DNA from: Acinetobacter nectaris CIP 110549
GTDB taxonomy: Bacteria; Pseudomonadota; Gammaproteobacteria; Pseudomonadales; Moraxellaceae
Assembly (NCBI RefSeq): GCF_000488215.1
Contig: NZ_KI530735.1
Location: forward strand, 120,534-184,533
Length of the DNA: 64,000 bases
Direction: 5' to 3'
The notes below the pieces were generated by a model, which worked only from the letters and a program-made list of their open reading frames with translations, ran no database searches and was not told the DNA's origin. The translations under genes and the position numbers were made by a program. How positions within the stretch are numbered: position 1 is the stretch's first letter; every line of letters starts with the position of its first letter. This document shows positions 55,395 through 63,491 of the stretch, in pieces.

Positions 55395-58247
55395 TTACTG
55401 TTTTGGTGAAAAGTGTTTTAAATAAACAGTCGCATTAGAAGAAGATAAAGGCTTGGAATAAATATAACCTTGAATGACATCACAGTTTTTTTGTTTAAAG
55501 AATTCGAGTTGCTCTTGAGTTTCTACACCTTCAGCAACAATGGTGAGTTCCATTGCTTTGCCCATCGCAATAATTGCATTAAGCACTGCCTGTTGTGATT
55601 TTTCATGCATATTTTGCACAAAGTAACGATCTATTTTAATAATATCGAAAGGAAATTCAGTTAAGTAAGCAAGAGAGGAATACCCTGTGCCAAAATCATC
55701 TAATGATAAAGCAATATGTCTGTTTTTGAGTTGCTGTAGTAATGATTGTACGTAAAGCGTTTTTTCAATAAGTGATGATTCTGTGATTTCTAATTCAATA
55801 TATTTTCCATGAATATCGTATTTTTTGAGAAATGTATCTAGCGTATGTAGCAGCTGTCCACGGTAGAGTTGTTGTGGGTCAACATTAATTGAAATAGCAA
55901 CTTCAGGCAGTTGTTGTGATTGCCAACTTTTTAATTGTTTAATGGATGCTTCAATAACATAACGCCCAATATCTGAAATAAGACTAGTCTGTTTTGCAAA
56001 TGGCAGGAAATGTACAGGAGCGAGAAGCCCTCTTCGTGGGTGGTTCCAACGAATGAGTGCTTCAAAACTAGATACTTTATTATTTTTTAATGATATTTTT
56101 GGTTGGTAATATACTTCTAATTCACAGTTTTTAATTGCTTGTCTGAGTTCATTTTCTAAATTGATATTTTGAGTGTAAGTGTTATCTTTATCTTGAGCAT
56201 AATATTGAACAGTATTGCCACCCAGATTTTGTGCTTGGCGAAGAGCATGGTTTGCATGATAGTTAATTTGGTCAAAATCTAAGGCATGTTCTGGATATAA
56301 AGCAACACCCAATGAAACCGTTAAAATAAGTTCTTGGTCTGCAAACTTAAATGGGTCTGTAAAACCAGTGATGATCTGTCCACAAAGTTCTTGAATACTT
56401 GGGCGAAGGTGGTTGAGCTCATAAACAATCGCAAAATCCTCTCTATTAAGATAAGCAACCATAAATGCATGAGGATTGAGTTGTCTGAGTCGTTTGGCAA
56501 CATGTCGTAATAGCTCAGAGGTTGTTTTATTGCCTAAAAACTCCTGTAATGAGCTAAAGCGATCAATGGATAAATATATAATTGCAATTTTTTTGATTGT
56601 TTCACGGTTGTTAATTAAGAATTGATACAATTTATAATTGTAATAGAATCGGTTAGGAAGCTGAGTGGTTACATCATAGTTTTCTAAGTAGTCAAGTCTT
56701 TGCTCTTGTTGTTTGTAATCTGTTAAATCTGAAAATATGCCAACATATTGTAAAGTATTCTGATAATGGTCTTTGACAGCGTTGATATGACAACGAATGC
56801 TAATTTTTCGTCCAGAAATAAAGGTTTCCTCAAACTCACCTTTAAACTCTGACTTTTTGAAGAGTTGGTCTGTTATGGAGTAGTGTAGGCTTCGTTGTTG
56901 AGCATGATAGTCATCAGTAATATCGAAGAGCTTTTTACCGATTACTTGGTTTTTTTCTAAACCTGTCATGGTATAAAAAAATGGATTGGCATCTATATAA
57001 TTAAGTTCGGCATCTAGTGTAATAATACCCACATCAATATGTTGCAGTATCTGAGACGAGTGCTCAATACGATCTTGGTTCTTTTTTTCTTTTTCAATGT
57101 TTTTGAAGATCCCTAACATTGTGATGGGTTCTTCATTTCTAGGGTCTACACGAATAACTTTACCAACGAGTGAGCCCCAAACCCATTGATCTTCATACCT
57201 AACACGGCATTGGCACTCGAAGAAGTCTCTTTTCTTGGTAAAGTGTTTTGTAAGTTGCTTTAAACAGTTTTTTAAGTCATTTGAATGAATAATTTTCCCT
57301 AAATTTGAAGATATGGTGGCATCATTTTGTAGGTTCGTAAAAAAATGATTATTTACTTCTAATTTACTTTCGCGGATATTCCATTCCCAAGTATGAATAT
57401 ATGAAGTTCTATTCGCTAATTCAATAATAGAGCTTTGTTTTTCAAAGAGGTTGTTATATTCATAGACATGTTTTTGAACACCATGAATATATTGGTTAAT
57501 CAGGTCTTCATTCTTTAAAGTGAGTTCGTGCTCAATTTTTTGGCTTTCATTGAGCTTAATTGTTAAATCTTGCGTTAAGTTATGGCTTTTACGTAGTTTA
57601 TTTTGGTTATAAGAAGCTAATTTCTTTTGTTGAATGACTTTCTTTGCACTTATTGTATGTGATCGATTAACACTAATTGCACATAAACAAACCACAATAA
57701 AAATAAAGTTTAATGAAACAGATAAAACGGGGCTTATGGAATGTTGTTGGATAGGTTGTATGAGTAAGACAGGAAAACATGTAGGTAATACAGCAAGGAA
57801 AAAATAAACAAGGCGGTGTGTAAGATAGCTAATAGAAGCCAATAACGTCGTTACTAATAATATTGCAACTATATAAAATATATCGTCAAACTGAATATGA
57901 TAACTATGAAAAGGTAGATATATATAGAGTGCATACACCAATATACTTAGACCTATACCTATGCTTAAACAAATGCATTTATAAGCGAAATTAAATGTTT
58001 TTAGAGTGACCTTTTGAATTGAAAGTATTTTTATTGTGAGTAAAGCACCCAATAGAATAATGAAATTTAAAGCTGTTGTAAGATTGATATAACCGATACT
58101 TTCAAGAGAGCTAAAGTTGAAATTAATAACAATAAATATATTTACAATTAAGATACTATAAATAAAAGAGATAATAAGATTTGATGACTGCTCAACTTGA
58201 TGTGCAGTAATTTCATTAGGCTGTATATCATTTTTTTTAAATGACAT
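55395..58247 (-). CDS. Membrane GGDEF/EAL protein, probable c-di-GMP phosphodiesterase
   Basis: 950 residues from ATG 58247. An N-terminal region of about six membrane helices (to about 200), a coiled-coil stretch rich in Asn, Lys and Glu, two PAS-like domains (the second with GIITLDAELNYIDANPFFYTMTGL), a GGDEF domain and an EAL domain. The GGDEF site reads NREDF (601-605), so cyclase activity is unlikely. The EAL site is intact: FEALIRW (EAL 729-731), LEITESSL, DDFGTGYSSL, KIDRYFV and AEGVETQEQ. It should hydrolyse c-di-GMP, perhaps tuned by GTP. It follows rsmE by 95 bp. Confidence 0.88.
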   Translation of the reverse strand: MSFKKNDIQPNEITAHQVEQSSNLIISFIYSILIVNIFIVINFNFSSLESIGYINLTTALNFIILLGALLTIKILSIQKVTLKTFNFAYKCICLSIGIGLSILVYALYIYLPFHSYHIQFDDIFYIVAILLVTTLLASISYLTHRLVYFFLAVLPTCFPVLLIQPIQQHSISPVLSVSLNFIFIVVCLCAISVNRSHTISAKKVIQQKKLASYNQNKLRKSHNLTQDLTIKLNESQKIEHELTLKNEDLINQYIHGVQKHVYEYNNLFEKQSSIIELANRTSYIHTWEWNIRESKLEVNNHFFTNLQNDATISSNLGKIIHSNDLKNCLKQLTKHFTKKRDFFECQCRVRYEDQWVWGSLVGKVIRVDPRNEEPITMLGIFKNIEKEKKNQDRIEHSSQILQHIDVGIITLDAELNYIDANPFFYTMTGLEKNQVIGKKLFDITDDYHAQQRSLHYSITDQLFKKSEFKGEFEETFISGRKISIRCHINAVKDHYQNTLQYVGIFSDLTDYKQQEQRLDYLENYDVTTQLPNRFYYNYKLYQFLINNRETIKKIAIIYLSIDRFSSLQEFLGNKTTSELLRHVAKRLRQLNPHAFMVAYLNREDFAIVYELNHLRPSIQELCGQIITGFTDPFKFADQELILTVSLGVALYPEHALDFDQINYHANHALRQAQNLGGNTVQYYAQDKDNTYTQNINLENELRQAIKNCELEVYYQPKISLKNNKVSSFEALIRWNHPRRGLLAPVHFLPFAKQTSLISDIGRYVIEASIKQLKSWQSQQLPEVAISINVDPQQLYRGQLLHTLDTFLKKYDIHGKYIELEITESSLIEKTLYVQSLLQQLKNRHIALSLDDFGTGYSSLAYLTEFPFDIIKIDRYFVQNMHEKSQQAVLNAIIAMGKAMELTIVAEGVETQEQLEFFKQKNCDVIQGYIYSKPLSSSNATVYLKHFSPKQ

Positions 58248-58290
58248 AGAGTATCCATGAGTAATAATAATCGTTATGGCATGTCTCAAA

Positions 58291-58311
58291 CTAGCAAAGA
58301 AGCTTTGCTAG
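58291..58311. other. Stem-loop between rsmE and the GGDEF/EAL gene
   Basis: A 9-bp perfect stem (CTAGCAAAG / CTTTGCTAG) with a 3-nt loop, 31 bp after the rsmE stop. No clear U-tract follows on the minus strand, so it may be a partial terminator. Confidence 0.5.
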
Positions 58312-58342
58312 CTATGAATCACTTTTTCTGTTATGTACCTTA

Positions 58343-59068
58343 TTATATAAGACCTTTAAAAGTAAAGTTTAAAATTGACAAAGCAACAATTGGAGCTGTT
58401 TCAGTGCGCAAAACACGCTCACCAATACACCAATTTTGAAAATCTTTATTATTGGCTTGCAGAATTTCATCTTCCGATAGTCCACCTTCAGGGCCAATGA
58501 GTAAAGCAAGCTCTGGTGTTGCATGTTGTAGAACATTCACTTGTTCTTTATTTGGTGCGAGTACAAGGCGGGTAGGGGGGAGTTCACTGTCTAACCAGTC
58601 TTGTAAGCTTTTTGGTGGCAATACTTTGGGAACTAAATTAAGTCCGCATTGCTCACATGCTGCAATAGCAACGGCTTGCCAATGGTCTATTTTCTTTTGA
58701 TCACGATCATACTTTAATCGCATCTCACAGCGTTCACTAGTAAGCAGTTGAATTGTATGTACGCCTAATTCAACCGCTTTTTGTATTGCATAATCCATAC
58801 GATCTCCTTTAGACATTACTTGCCCTAAAAGTGCATTAAAGTGCGGAGATCTGTTATCAGGTGAAAATAACTGTACATCTACAAAAGCATTCTTTTTATT
58901 AATTTCTACGAGTTTAACCGTATACTCTCCACCATTTCCATTAAAAAAAATCGCTTCCTCATTTAGTTTAGCGCGTAAAACACGCACCCAGTGATGAAAA
59001 ACCGTTTCTGTAAGTTCAACACGTGTATTTATATTTAATGCTGTATCTATATAAAAACGGTTACTCAT
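58343..59068 (-). CDS. rsmE: 16S rRNA m3U1498 methyltransferase RsmE
   Basis: 241 residues of the SPOUT family: an N-terminal PUA-like domain (RFYIDTALNINTRVELTETVFHHWVRVLRA), then the knotted SAM-binding domain with KGDRMDYAIQKAVELGV and ALLIGPEGGLSEDEI, ending GERVLRTETAPIVALSIL. It methylates N3 of U1498 in 16S rRNA at the decoding region. Confidence 0.96.
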   Translation of the reverse strand: MSNRFYIDTALNINTRVELTETVFHHWVRVLRAKLNEEAIFFNGNGGEYTVKLVEINKKNAFVDVQLFSPDNRSPHFNALLGQVMSKGDRMDYAIQKAVELGVHTIQLLTSERCEMRLKYDRDQKKIDHWQAVAIAACEQCGLNLVPKVLPPKSLQDWLDSELPPTRLVLAPNKEQVNVLQHATPELALLIGPEGGLSEDEILQANNKDFQNWCIGERVLRTETAPIVALSILNFTFKGLI

Positions 59069-59333
59069 GAGGTATAGGACTCTTAAATATATATTTAAAT
59101 TGAAGAATATCTTAACCCAAAAGTTTGTTGGGTAGATGATGCTTATAGTATAAAAACATGTGTGCTAAGTGCGCTAGCCTTATGCATGCGTTCGGACAAC
59201 TTTAGTACAATTTAATAACTTGAGTTTTTATAGTTTGGATATGTATTCTACAAATAAAAAAATTATGAGATTCGCTTAATTTTTAGATAGGTGTTCAGAT
59301 GCTTAAAATAATTATTTTGATACAGAGTGAAAA
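59069..59333. other. Intergenic region upstream of rsmE
   Basis: About 265 bp without a credible ORF. It should contain the rsmE promoter on the minus strand. I see no repeat, RNA gene or mobile-element end. Confidence 0.5.
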
Positions 59334-59360
59334 TTGAGGAGCTATTGTAAAGCTCCTCAA
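59334..59360 (-). terminator. Terminator of the membrane acyltransferase gene
   Basis: A 10-bp stem (TTGAGGAGCT / AGCTCCTCAA) with a 7-nt loop, followed on the minus strand by four T, 7 bp after the stop at 59368. Confidence 0.8.
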
Positions 59361-59367
59361 GTGAAGT

Positions 59368-60516
59368 CTAGAAATATTTTAAAACAGCGATATGTTTATT
59401 CTTATGCTTAAACTTTGAAAAAGCATGAACTGCAGGGTAAAGACAAATACATAAAAGAATACTTACAAGCCAAACTGTAGAAATATCATTAAAGCCAAAG
59501 TATTTACCATGGTTTAAGCCAAATAAGTTTACAGCAAATAGGTAAAGTAGTTTAAGTACAAAAAGATGTAAAATATAAAAAAACATAGGCACAGAGCCAA
59601 AAATAATAAGCGGTTTAACCCATGACTTATTTTGAAACTTTTCTAACCATAAAAGTAGTAAAAGCCCAATGCCACCATTCCATAAAATGAAAAATAAAGA
59701 GGGTGGGTATTTGGTTAAATTTAGAAAACTCATAAGCGTTTCTAGAAAAGTTGGCATATGTTGCCATGCTTTATCGCCGTAAATATTGATAAATCTAAGT
59801 ACGATAAACAATGAAATACTTGCAATTGCGGTAGTAAAGATCATTTTTTGGCGTTGCTTAACTTGAATATTTTCTTTAAACCATTTTTGACCAAAGCAGT
59901 AACCTAATAGAATGAGTCCAATCCATGGCAAGATAGGGTATGTTGTACGAATTTTTAAACCATTTTCAAAAGTAATCCAACCACGTTCATGAAGAATATT
60001 CCAAATGGGTTGGAATGCTGTATTTGCAAAGGAAACATGATCTAATAAGTTGTGACCAAATATAATGACTAGTGCGACAAACCATTGTCCTATCCGAGGT
60101 AAAGTAATTAGACCTGCAAGACAGATCATACTAATACCAATTGCCCAAATAACTTGTAAATAAATCGTTTGAGGTGGAAATTGACCAGTCCATGCAAAAT
60201 TCACAATCACTAACTCTAATGCAATTAGGAATAAGCCTCTTTTTAATAAAAAAGATTGTGTAAGTCTGATGCTATTATTTTTTTGTTGGTAAAGGTATGC
60301 AGAAAGACCTGTGAGTAAAACAAAAATAGGTGCACAAATATGTGCAAGTGTTCGGCTTAAAAAAAGTGAAGGCTCGGTTTCACTAATAATCATTGGATCG
60401 GGAACTTGGTGGTGCAAGAAAAAAGTTTCCCGTACATGATCAAGCATCATAATAATAATGACAAAACCACGAAGTGCATCTATGGCATATAATCGCTGAG
60501 AGAGTTGAACTGACAT
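59368..60516 (-). CDS. Membrane protein with heparan-alpha-glucosaminide acyltransferase-like domain (DUF1624)
   Basis: 382 residues with about ten membrane helices. The start YAIDALRGFVIIIMMLDHVRETF (Asp and Arg then the conserved DH pair) is the DUF1624/HGSNAT and acyltransferase-3-like signature, and ICAPIFVLLTGLSAYLYQQK is the next conserved stretch. These proteins are thought to transfer acyl groups across or at the membrane. The acceptor here is unknown. Confidence 0.8.
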   Translation of the reverse strand: MSVQLSQRLYAIDALRGFVIIIMMLDHVRETFFLHHQVPDPMIISETEPSLFLSRTLAHICAPIFVLLTGLSAYLYQQKNNSIRLTQSFLLKRGLFLIALELVIVNFAWTGQFPPQTIYLQVIWAIGISMICLAGLITLPRIGQWFVALVIIFGHNLLDHVSFANTAFQPIWNILHERGWITFENGLKIRTTYPILPWIGLILLGYCFGQKWFKENIQVKQRQKMIFTTAIASISLFIVLRFINIYGDKAWQHMPTFLETLMSFLNLTKYPPSLFFILWNGGIGLLLLLWLEKFQNKSWVKPLIIFGSVPMFFYILHLFVLKLLYLFAVNLFGLNHGKYFGFNDISTVWLVSILLCICLYPAVHAFSKFKHKNKHIAVLKYF

Positions 60517-60666
60517 GAATTAAATAAGATAAAATATAATATGTTATAAGATAACATAACATTTATATGAATCCTATTTGATCTATTCATTGTGATAAAT
60601 AACTATTTGAAATAATAAGAAATTAATATATTTTAGATATTCATTGAAAGAATTAAAGAGATAAAT

Positions 60667-61122
60667 GTGCAAATAAATAATTTTAAAATTGAAACTGAAC
60701 AAGATATCCATGATTTAGCTCAGTTGTTTAATGCATATCGAATTTTTTATAAACAAGAAAGTAATTTTTTGGCTGCATATCAATTCATAGAAGCGCGATT
60801 AAAAAATAAAGATGCTGAGTTTATTATTTATAAAAATAATGAGAAGAAAGTCGTAGGATTTATTCAGCTTTATCCTATTTTTTCATCTATTTCTATGAAA
60901 AAAGCGTGGATATTAAATGATTTATATGTTCATGATGGGTTTAGAAGACAAGGCATAGCCGAGTTTTTAATGAAAGGTGCGATAGATCTAGCACAACAGA
61001 CAGATGCAAAATTTTTAATGCTGGAAACATGTGTGACAAATAAAAGTGCACAAAGTTTGTATAAGAAAATGGGCTTTACAGAAGATAAAGAAACATTATT
61101 TTTGACATATAGTTGCCAATAA
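60667..61122 (+). CDS. GNAT family N-acetyltransferase
   Basis: 151 residues from GTG 60667. The acetyl-CoA loop VHDGFRRQGIAEFLMKGAI and the final strands MLETCVTNKSAQSLYKKMGFTED fit the GNAT fold. The AT content is high for the region. The substrate cannot be told. Single small GNATs of this kind often acetylate amines or antibiotics. Confidence 0.87.
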   Translation: MQINNFKIETEQDIHDLAQLFNAYRIFYKQESNFLAAYQFIEARLKNKDAEFIIYKNNEKKVVGFIQLYPIFSSISMKKAWILNDLYVHDGFRRQGIAEFLMKGAIDLAQQTDAKFLMLETCVTNKSAQSLYKKMGFTEDKETLFLTYSCQ

Positions 61123-61158
61123 AAGACAAAAGGAGTGCAATCAGCTTTTGTCTTTTAT
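61119..61158. terminator. Bidirectional terminator between the GNAT gene and the His-rich gene
   Basis: A 14-bp perfect stem (ATAAAAGACAAAAG / CTTTTGTCTTTTAT) with a 12-nt loop, overlapping the GNAT stop codon. Confidence 0.85.
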
Positions 61159-61172
61159 AGTCTGAAAATATA

Positions 61173-61769
61173 TTAGATTAAACGGTAGTATTTGTAGGTT
61201 GCATTGCCACTATAAACAGCATAACTATTTTGTTTAAAATCTGAAACCCAGTCAGATCCTGTGTAGCCAGCAATGTGACCATACTCATGCGATCGCGTAC
61301 GACCGATAATATAAATGTCACCTTTACGTGGGCTATCAAATGCAGGGGAAATTTGTCTATAGCCAATTTTTTCTAATGTATGCCCCCAATCTGCCGCAGC
61401 AACTGGATGGCTTGTAACATTAGCACCAGCAGACTCTAAGGCTAAGCGCACATGTTTAGCACATTTCTCTGTGCTTTTACGGCGAGCACTGGCTGCAAGC
61501 GTATGCGTAAATTTATTTACATTAATATGGTTGTGACTAGGTTTATTTGCTTGTGCACGTGCGTTAAATGTATGGTGATGTGCTTTTTTCTTTGACGTCT
61601 TGGCTACATGCTTTGCAGTAACAGCTTTATGTGTCTTAGATTGAGCAGATTTATGCTGCTTATGCTTGTGTGGACCACTATTTTTACTAGCAGATGAGTG
61701 AGCATGAGCAACAATATGTGTATGAGCGCTATGGTGGGCGTGGTCTTGGTGATGCGTATGGTGGATCAT
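61173..61769 (-). CDS. Histidine-rich protein with CHAP/NlpC-like cysteine hydrolase domain
   Basis: 198 residues. The first 89 are low complexity, with 22 His and many Lys, Ala and Ser, a likely metal-binding or flexible linker region. Residues 100-198 look like a CHAP/NlpC-P60-type amidase: Cys103 in EKCAKHVRLALESAG, an RKGDIYIIG strand, and His165 with Asp177 in EYGHIAGYTGSDWVSDFKQ. Such enzymes cut peptidoglycan or its peptides. No signal peptide is seen, and the only upstream codons in frame lack a start. A secreted or injected cell-wall hydrolase is possible but unproven. Confidence 0.65.
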   Translation of the reverse strand: MIHHTHHQDHAHHSAHTHIVAHAHSSASKNSGPHKHKQHKSAQSKTHKAVTAKHVAKTSKKKAHHHTFNARAQANKPSHNHINVNKFTHTLAASARRKSTEKCAKHVRLALESAGANVTSHPVAAADWGHTLEKIGYRQISPAFDSPRKGDIYIIGRTRSHEYGHIAGYTGSDWVSDFKQNSYAVYSGNATYKYYRLI

Positions 61770-62137
61770 TGCAAAAACATTCTCGGTAACACATGAATAC
61801 TGAGTAAGCTTTTTATACTCAGCGACGTTAAGGTTTCCGCAATACTATAACATTGACAAATGACAATCTATCTTAAATTGACCAAAAGAGAAAAAATGAC
61901 GTTACAAAATGTTAAGACTTAAGAAATATGAAAAATGTATGACATATTAAGATAGGGTTTTTATTAAAAGTATATTAATAACAGTATCTTACATTTTTTA
62001 TTAAAAATTAAATATAAATAAATAATATAAAAGAAATTAAGTCAATATTATTTGGCATCTATTTTGCTTTGTATTTGGCATCGAGAACCTCTTGAATTCT
62101 AATGAAAATGAGAGGGATATAAAAGAAGGTGAGCAAA
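61770..62137. other. Divergent intergenic region before the MFS gene
   Basis: 368 bp, very AT-rich. It holds a leader hairpin of the His-rich gene (CTGAGTA 61800-61806 with TACTCAG 61816-61822), the direct repeat TATTTGGCATC (62049 and 62072) and a sigma-54-like promoter. No ORF is credible. Confidence 0.6.
62053..62068 (+). promoter_or_regulatory. Sigma-54-like promoter of the MFS transporter-amidase pair
   Basis: TTGGCATCTATTTTGCT has GG (62054-62055) and GC (62066-62067) exactly 10 bp apart, the -24/-12 pattern TGGCA-N-TTGC. The start site would lie about 60 bp before the MFS start codon. Confidence 0.45.
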
Positions 62138-63451
62138 ATGAAAAAAAATAATATGAAGTATCGCTATTCTATTTTTATGCTGTTATTTGCTCTCATTCTT
62201 ATTAATTATATTGATCGTGGTGCATTACCATTTGCGATTAATGATATTGCTAAAGAATATACTTTATCTAAGGTACAAATAGGTGCTGTACTTGGTTATT
62301 TTGGTTTTGGTTACTTAATTGGTGCACTGTTGGGCGGTGGGTTGGCTGATCGGTTTGGTACAAAAAAAGTATGGTTATGTTTTGGTTTAGCATGGTCTGT
62401 TATTGAAATATTTACTGCTTGGGCAGGGAATATAGGTGTTTTCTTTTTTGGCTCATCTTTAATGGGCTTTGCAATGTTTAGAATATTATTTGGGATTGCT
62501 GAAGGGCCTGCATATCCATTACTAAATAAATCTATTGCCAATTGGGCACCTAAAAATGAGCGAAGTTTTTCATTAAGTTTAGGACTGCTGAGTACACAAG
62601 TTGCTGGATTGCTGACAGCACCCATTGCAGTTTTTTTATTGATGACAACACATAGTTGGAGAACGATGTTTGTGCTGTTAGGCATGGTTTCTTTTATGTT
62701 TATGGTGATTTTTTATTTTGTATTTGAAGATTCACCTGAAAAGCATTTAAAGGTTACAGAAAATGAGTTGGCTGAAATCCAAAAAGATAGAGAAGAACAG
62801 ACAGAAAAACTGCCGTGGTGGACATTTTTTCAGAATCGAACATTGGTACTCAACGCCTGTGGCTATTTTGCATTTTTATATGTCACATTTACCATTATGT
62901 CTTGGGGGCCAAAATATTTACAAGATACCTTCCATTATAATTTGAATGCACTGTGGTATATGGCCATGATTCCATGGATTGGTTCGACAGTTACGGTAGT
63001 GCTAGGGGGCTATATTAGTGATTACCTATATAAAAAATATAATTTAAAAGTTGCGCGAAATACCTTTGCTGTGGTCATGCTTGCTTTAACAGCATTTTGC
63101 TTTGCAATGGTACCTCTTATGCATACCGCAAGCACAATCATTATTTTTATTGCACTAGGAAATGCATGCAATGCAATGATTAATAATGTGTATTACTCAG
63201 TTGTTATGGATGTTTCTCCTCACCAAAATATTGGTGTGTTCTCAGGTGTGACACTGGCGATTGCAAATGGGTCAGCCATTCTTTCTCCTTTACTTTCGGG
63301 CTGGCTTGCACAATATTATTCTTACCATGCCATTTTCTATGCAACAGCTTGTGTTGCAGCAGTAAGTATGTGCTGTATGGTCATGCTACAGCCGCATAAA
63401 AAGATTCAAGTGGATTTACCACAAAAGCATACAATTCCTGCTACGCATTAG
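62138..63451 (+). CDS. MFS transporter, anion:cation symporter (ACS)-like
   Basis: 437 residues from ATG 62138, with AAGGTGAG upstream; GTG 62129 is an alternative. Twelve membrane segments. INYIDRGALPFAINDIAKEY in TM1 is typical of the ACS family of organic-acid/sugar-acid symporters. GGGLADRFGTKK is motif A, and GIAEGPAYPLLNKSIANW the family signature. It probably takes up an organic anion or an amide substrate. An amidase gene starts 40 bp later on the same strand, so the two probably form an operon. Confidence 0.87.
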   Translation: MKKNNMKYRYSIFMLLFALILINYIDRGALPFAINDIAKEYTLSKVQIGAVLGYFGFGYLIGALLGGGLADRFGTKKVWLCFGLAWSVIEIFTAWAGNIGVFFFGSSLMGFAMFRILFGIAEGPAYPLLNKSIANWAPKNERSFSLSLGLLSTQVAGLLTAPIAVFLLMTTHSWRTMFVLLGMVSFMFMVIFYFVFEDSPEKHLKVTENELAEIQKDREEQTEKLPWWTFFQNRTLVLNACGYFAFLYVTFTIMSWGPKYLQDTFHYNLNALWYMAMIPWIGSTVTVVLGGYISDYLYKKYNLKVARNTFAVVMLALTAFCFAMVPLMHTASTIIIFIALGNACNAMINNVYYSVVMDVSPHQNIGVFSGVTLAIANGSAILSPLLSGWLAQYYSYHAIFYATACVAAVSMCCMVMLQPHKKIQVDLPQKHTIPATH

Positions 63452-63491
63452 TAGTTAGGTATTTTATTCATTTCTACGTTGGAGTATAACC

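Noticed and set aside
61770..61850. A missed signal peptide upstream of the His-rich gene
   Set aside because: The frame is open for about 25 codons upstream, ending in Val-Phe-Ala, but it has no start codon and is not hydrophobic.
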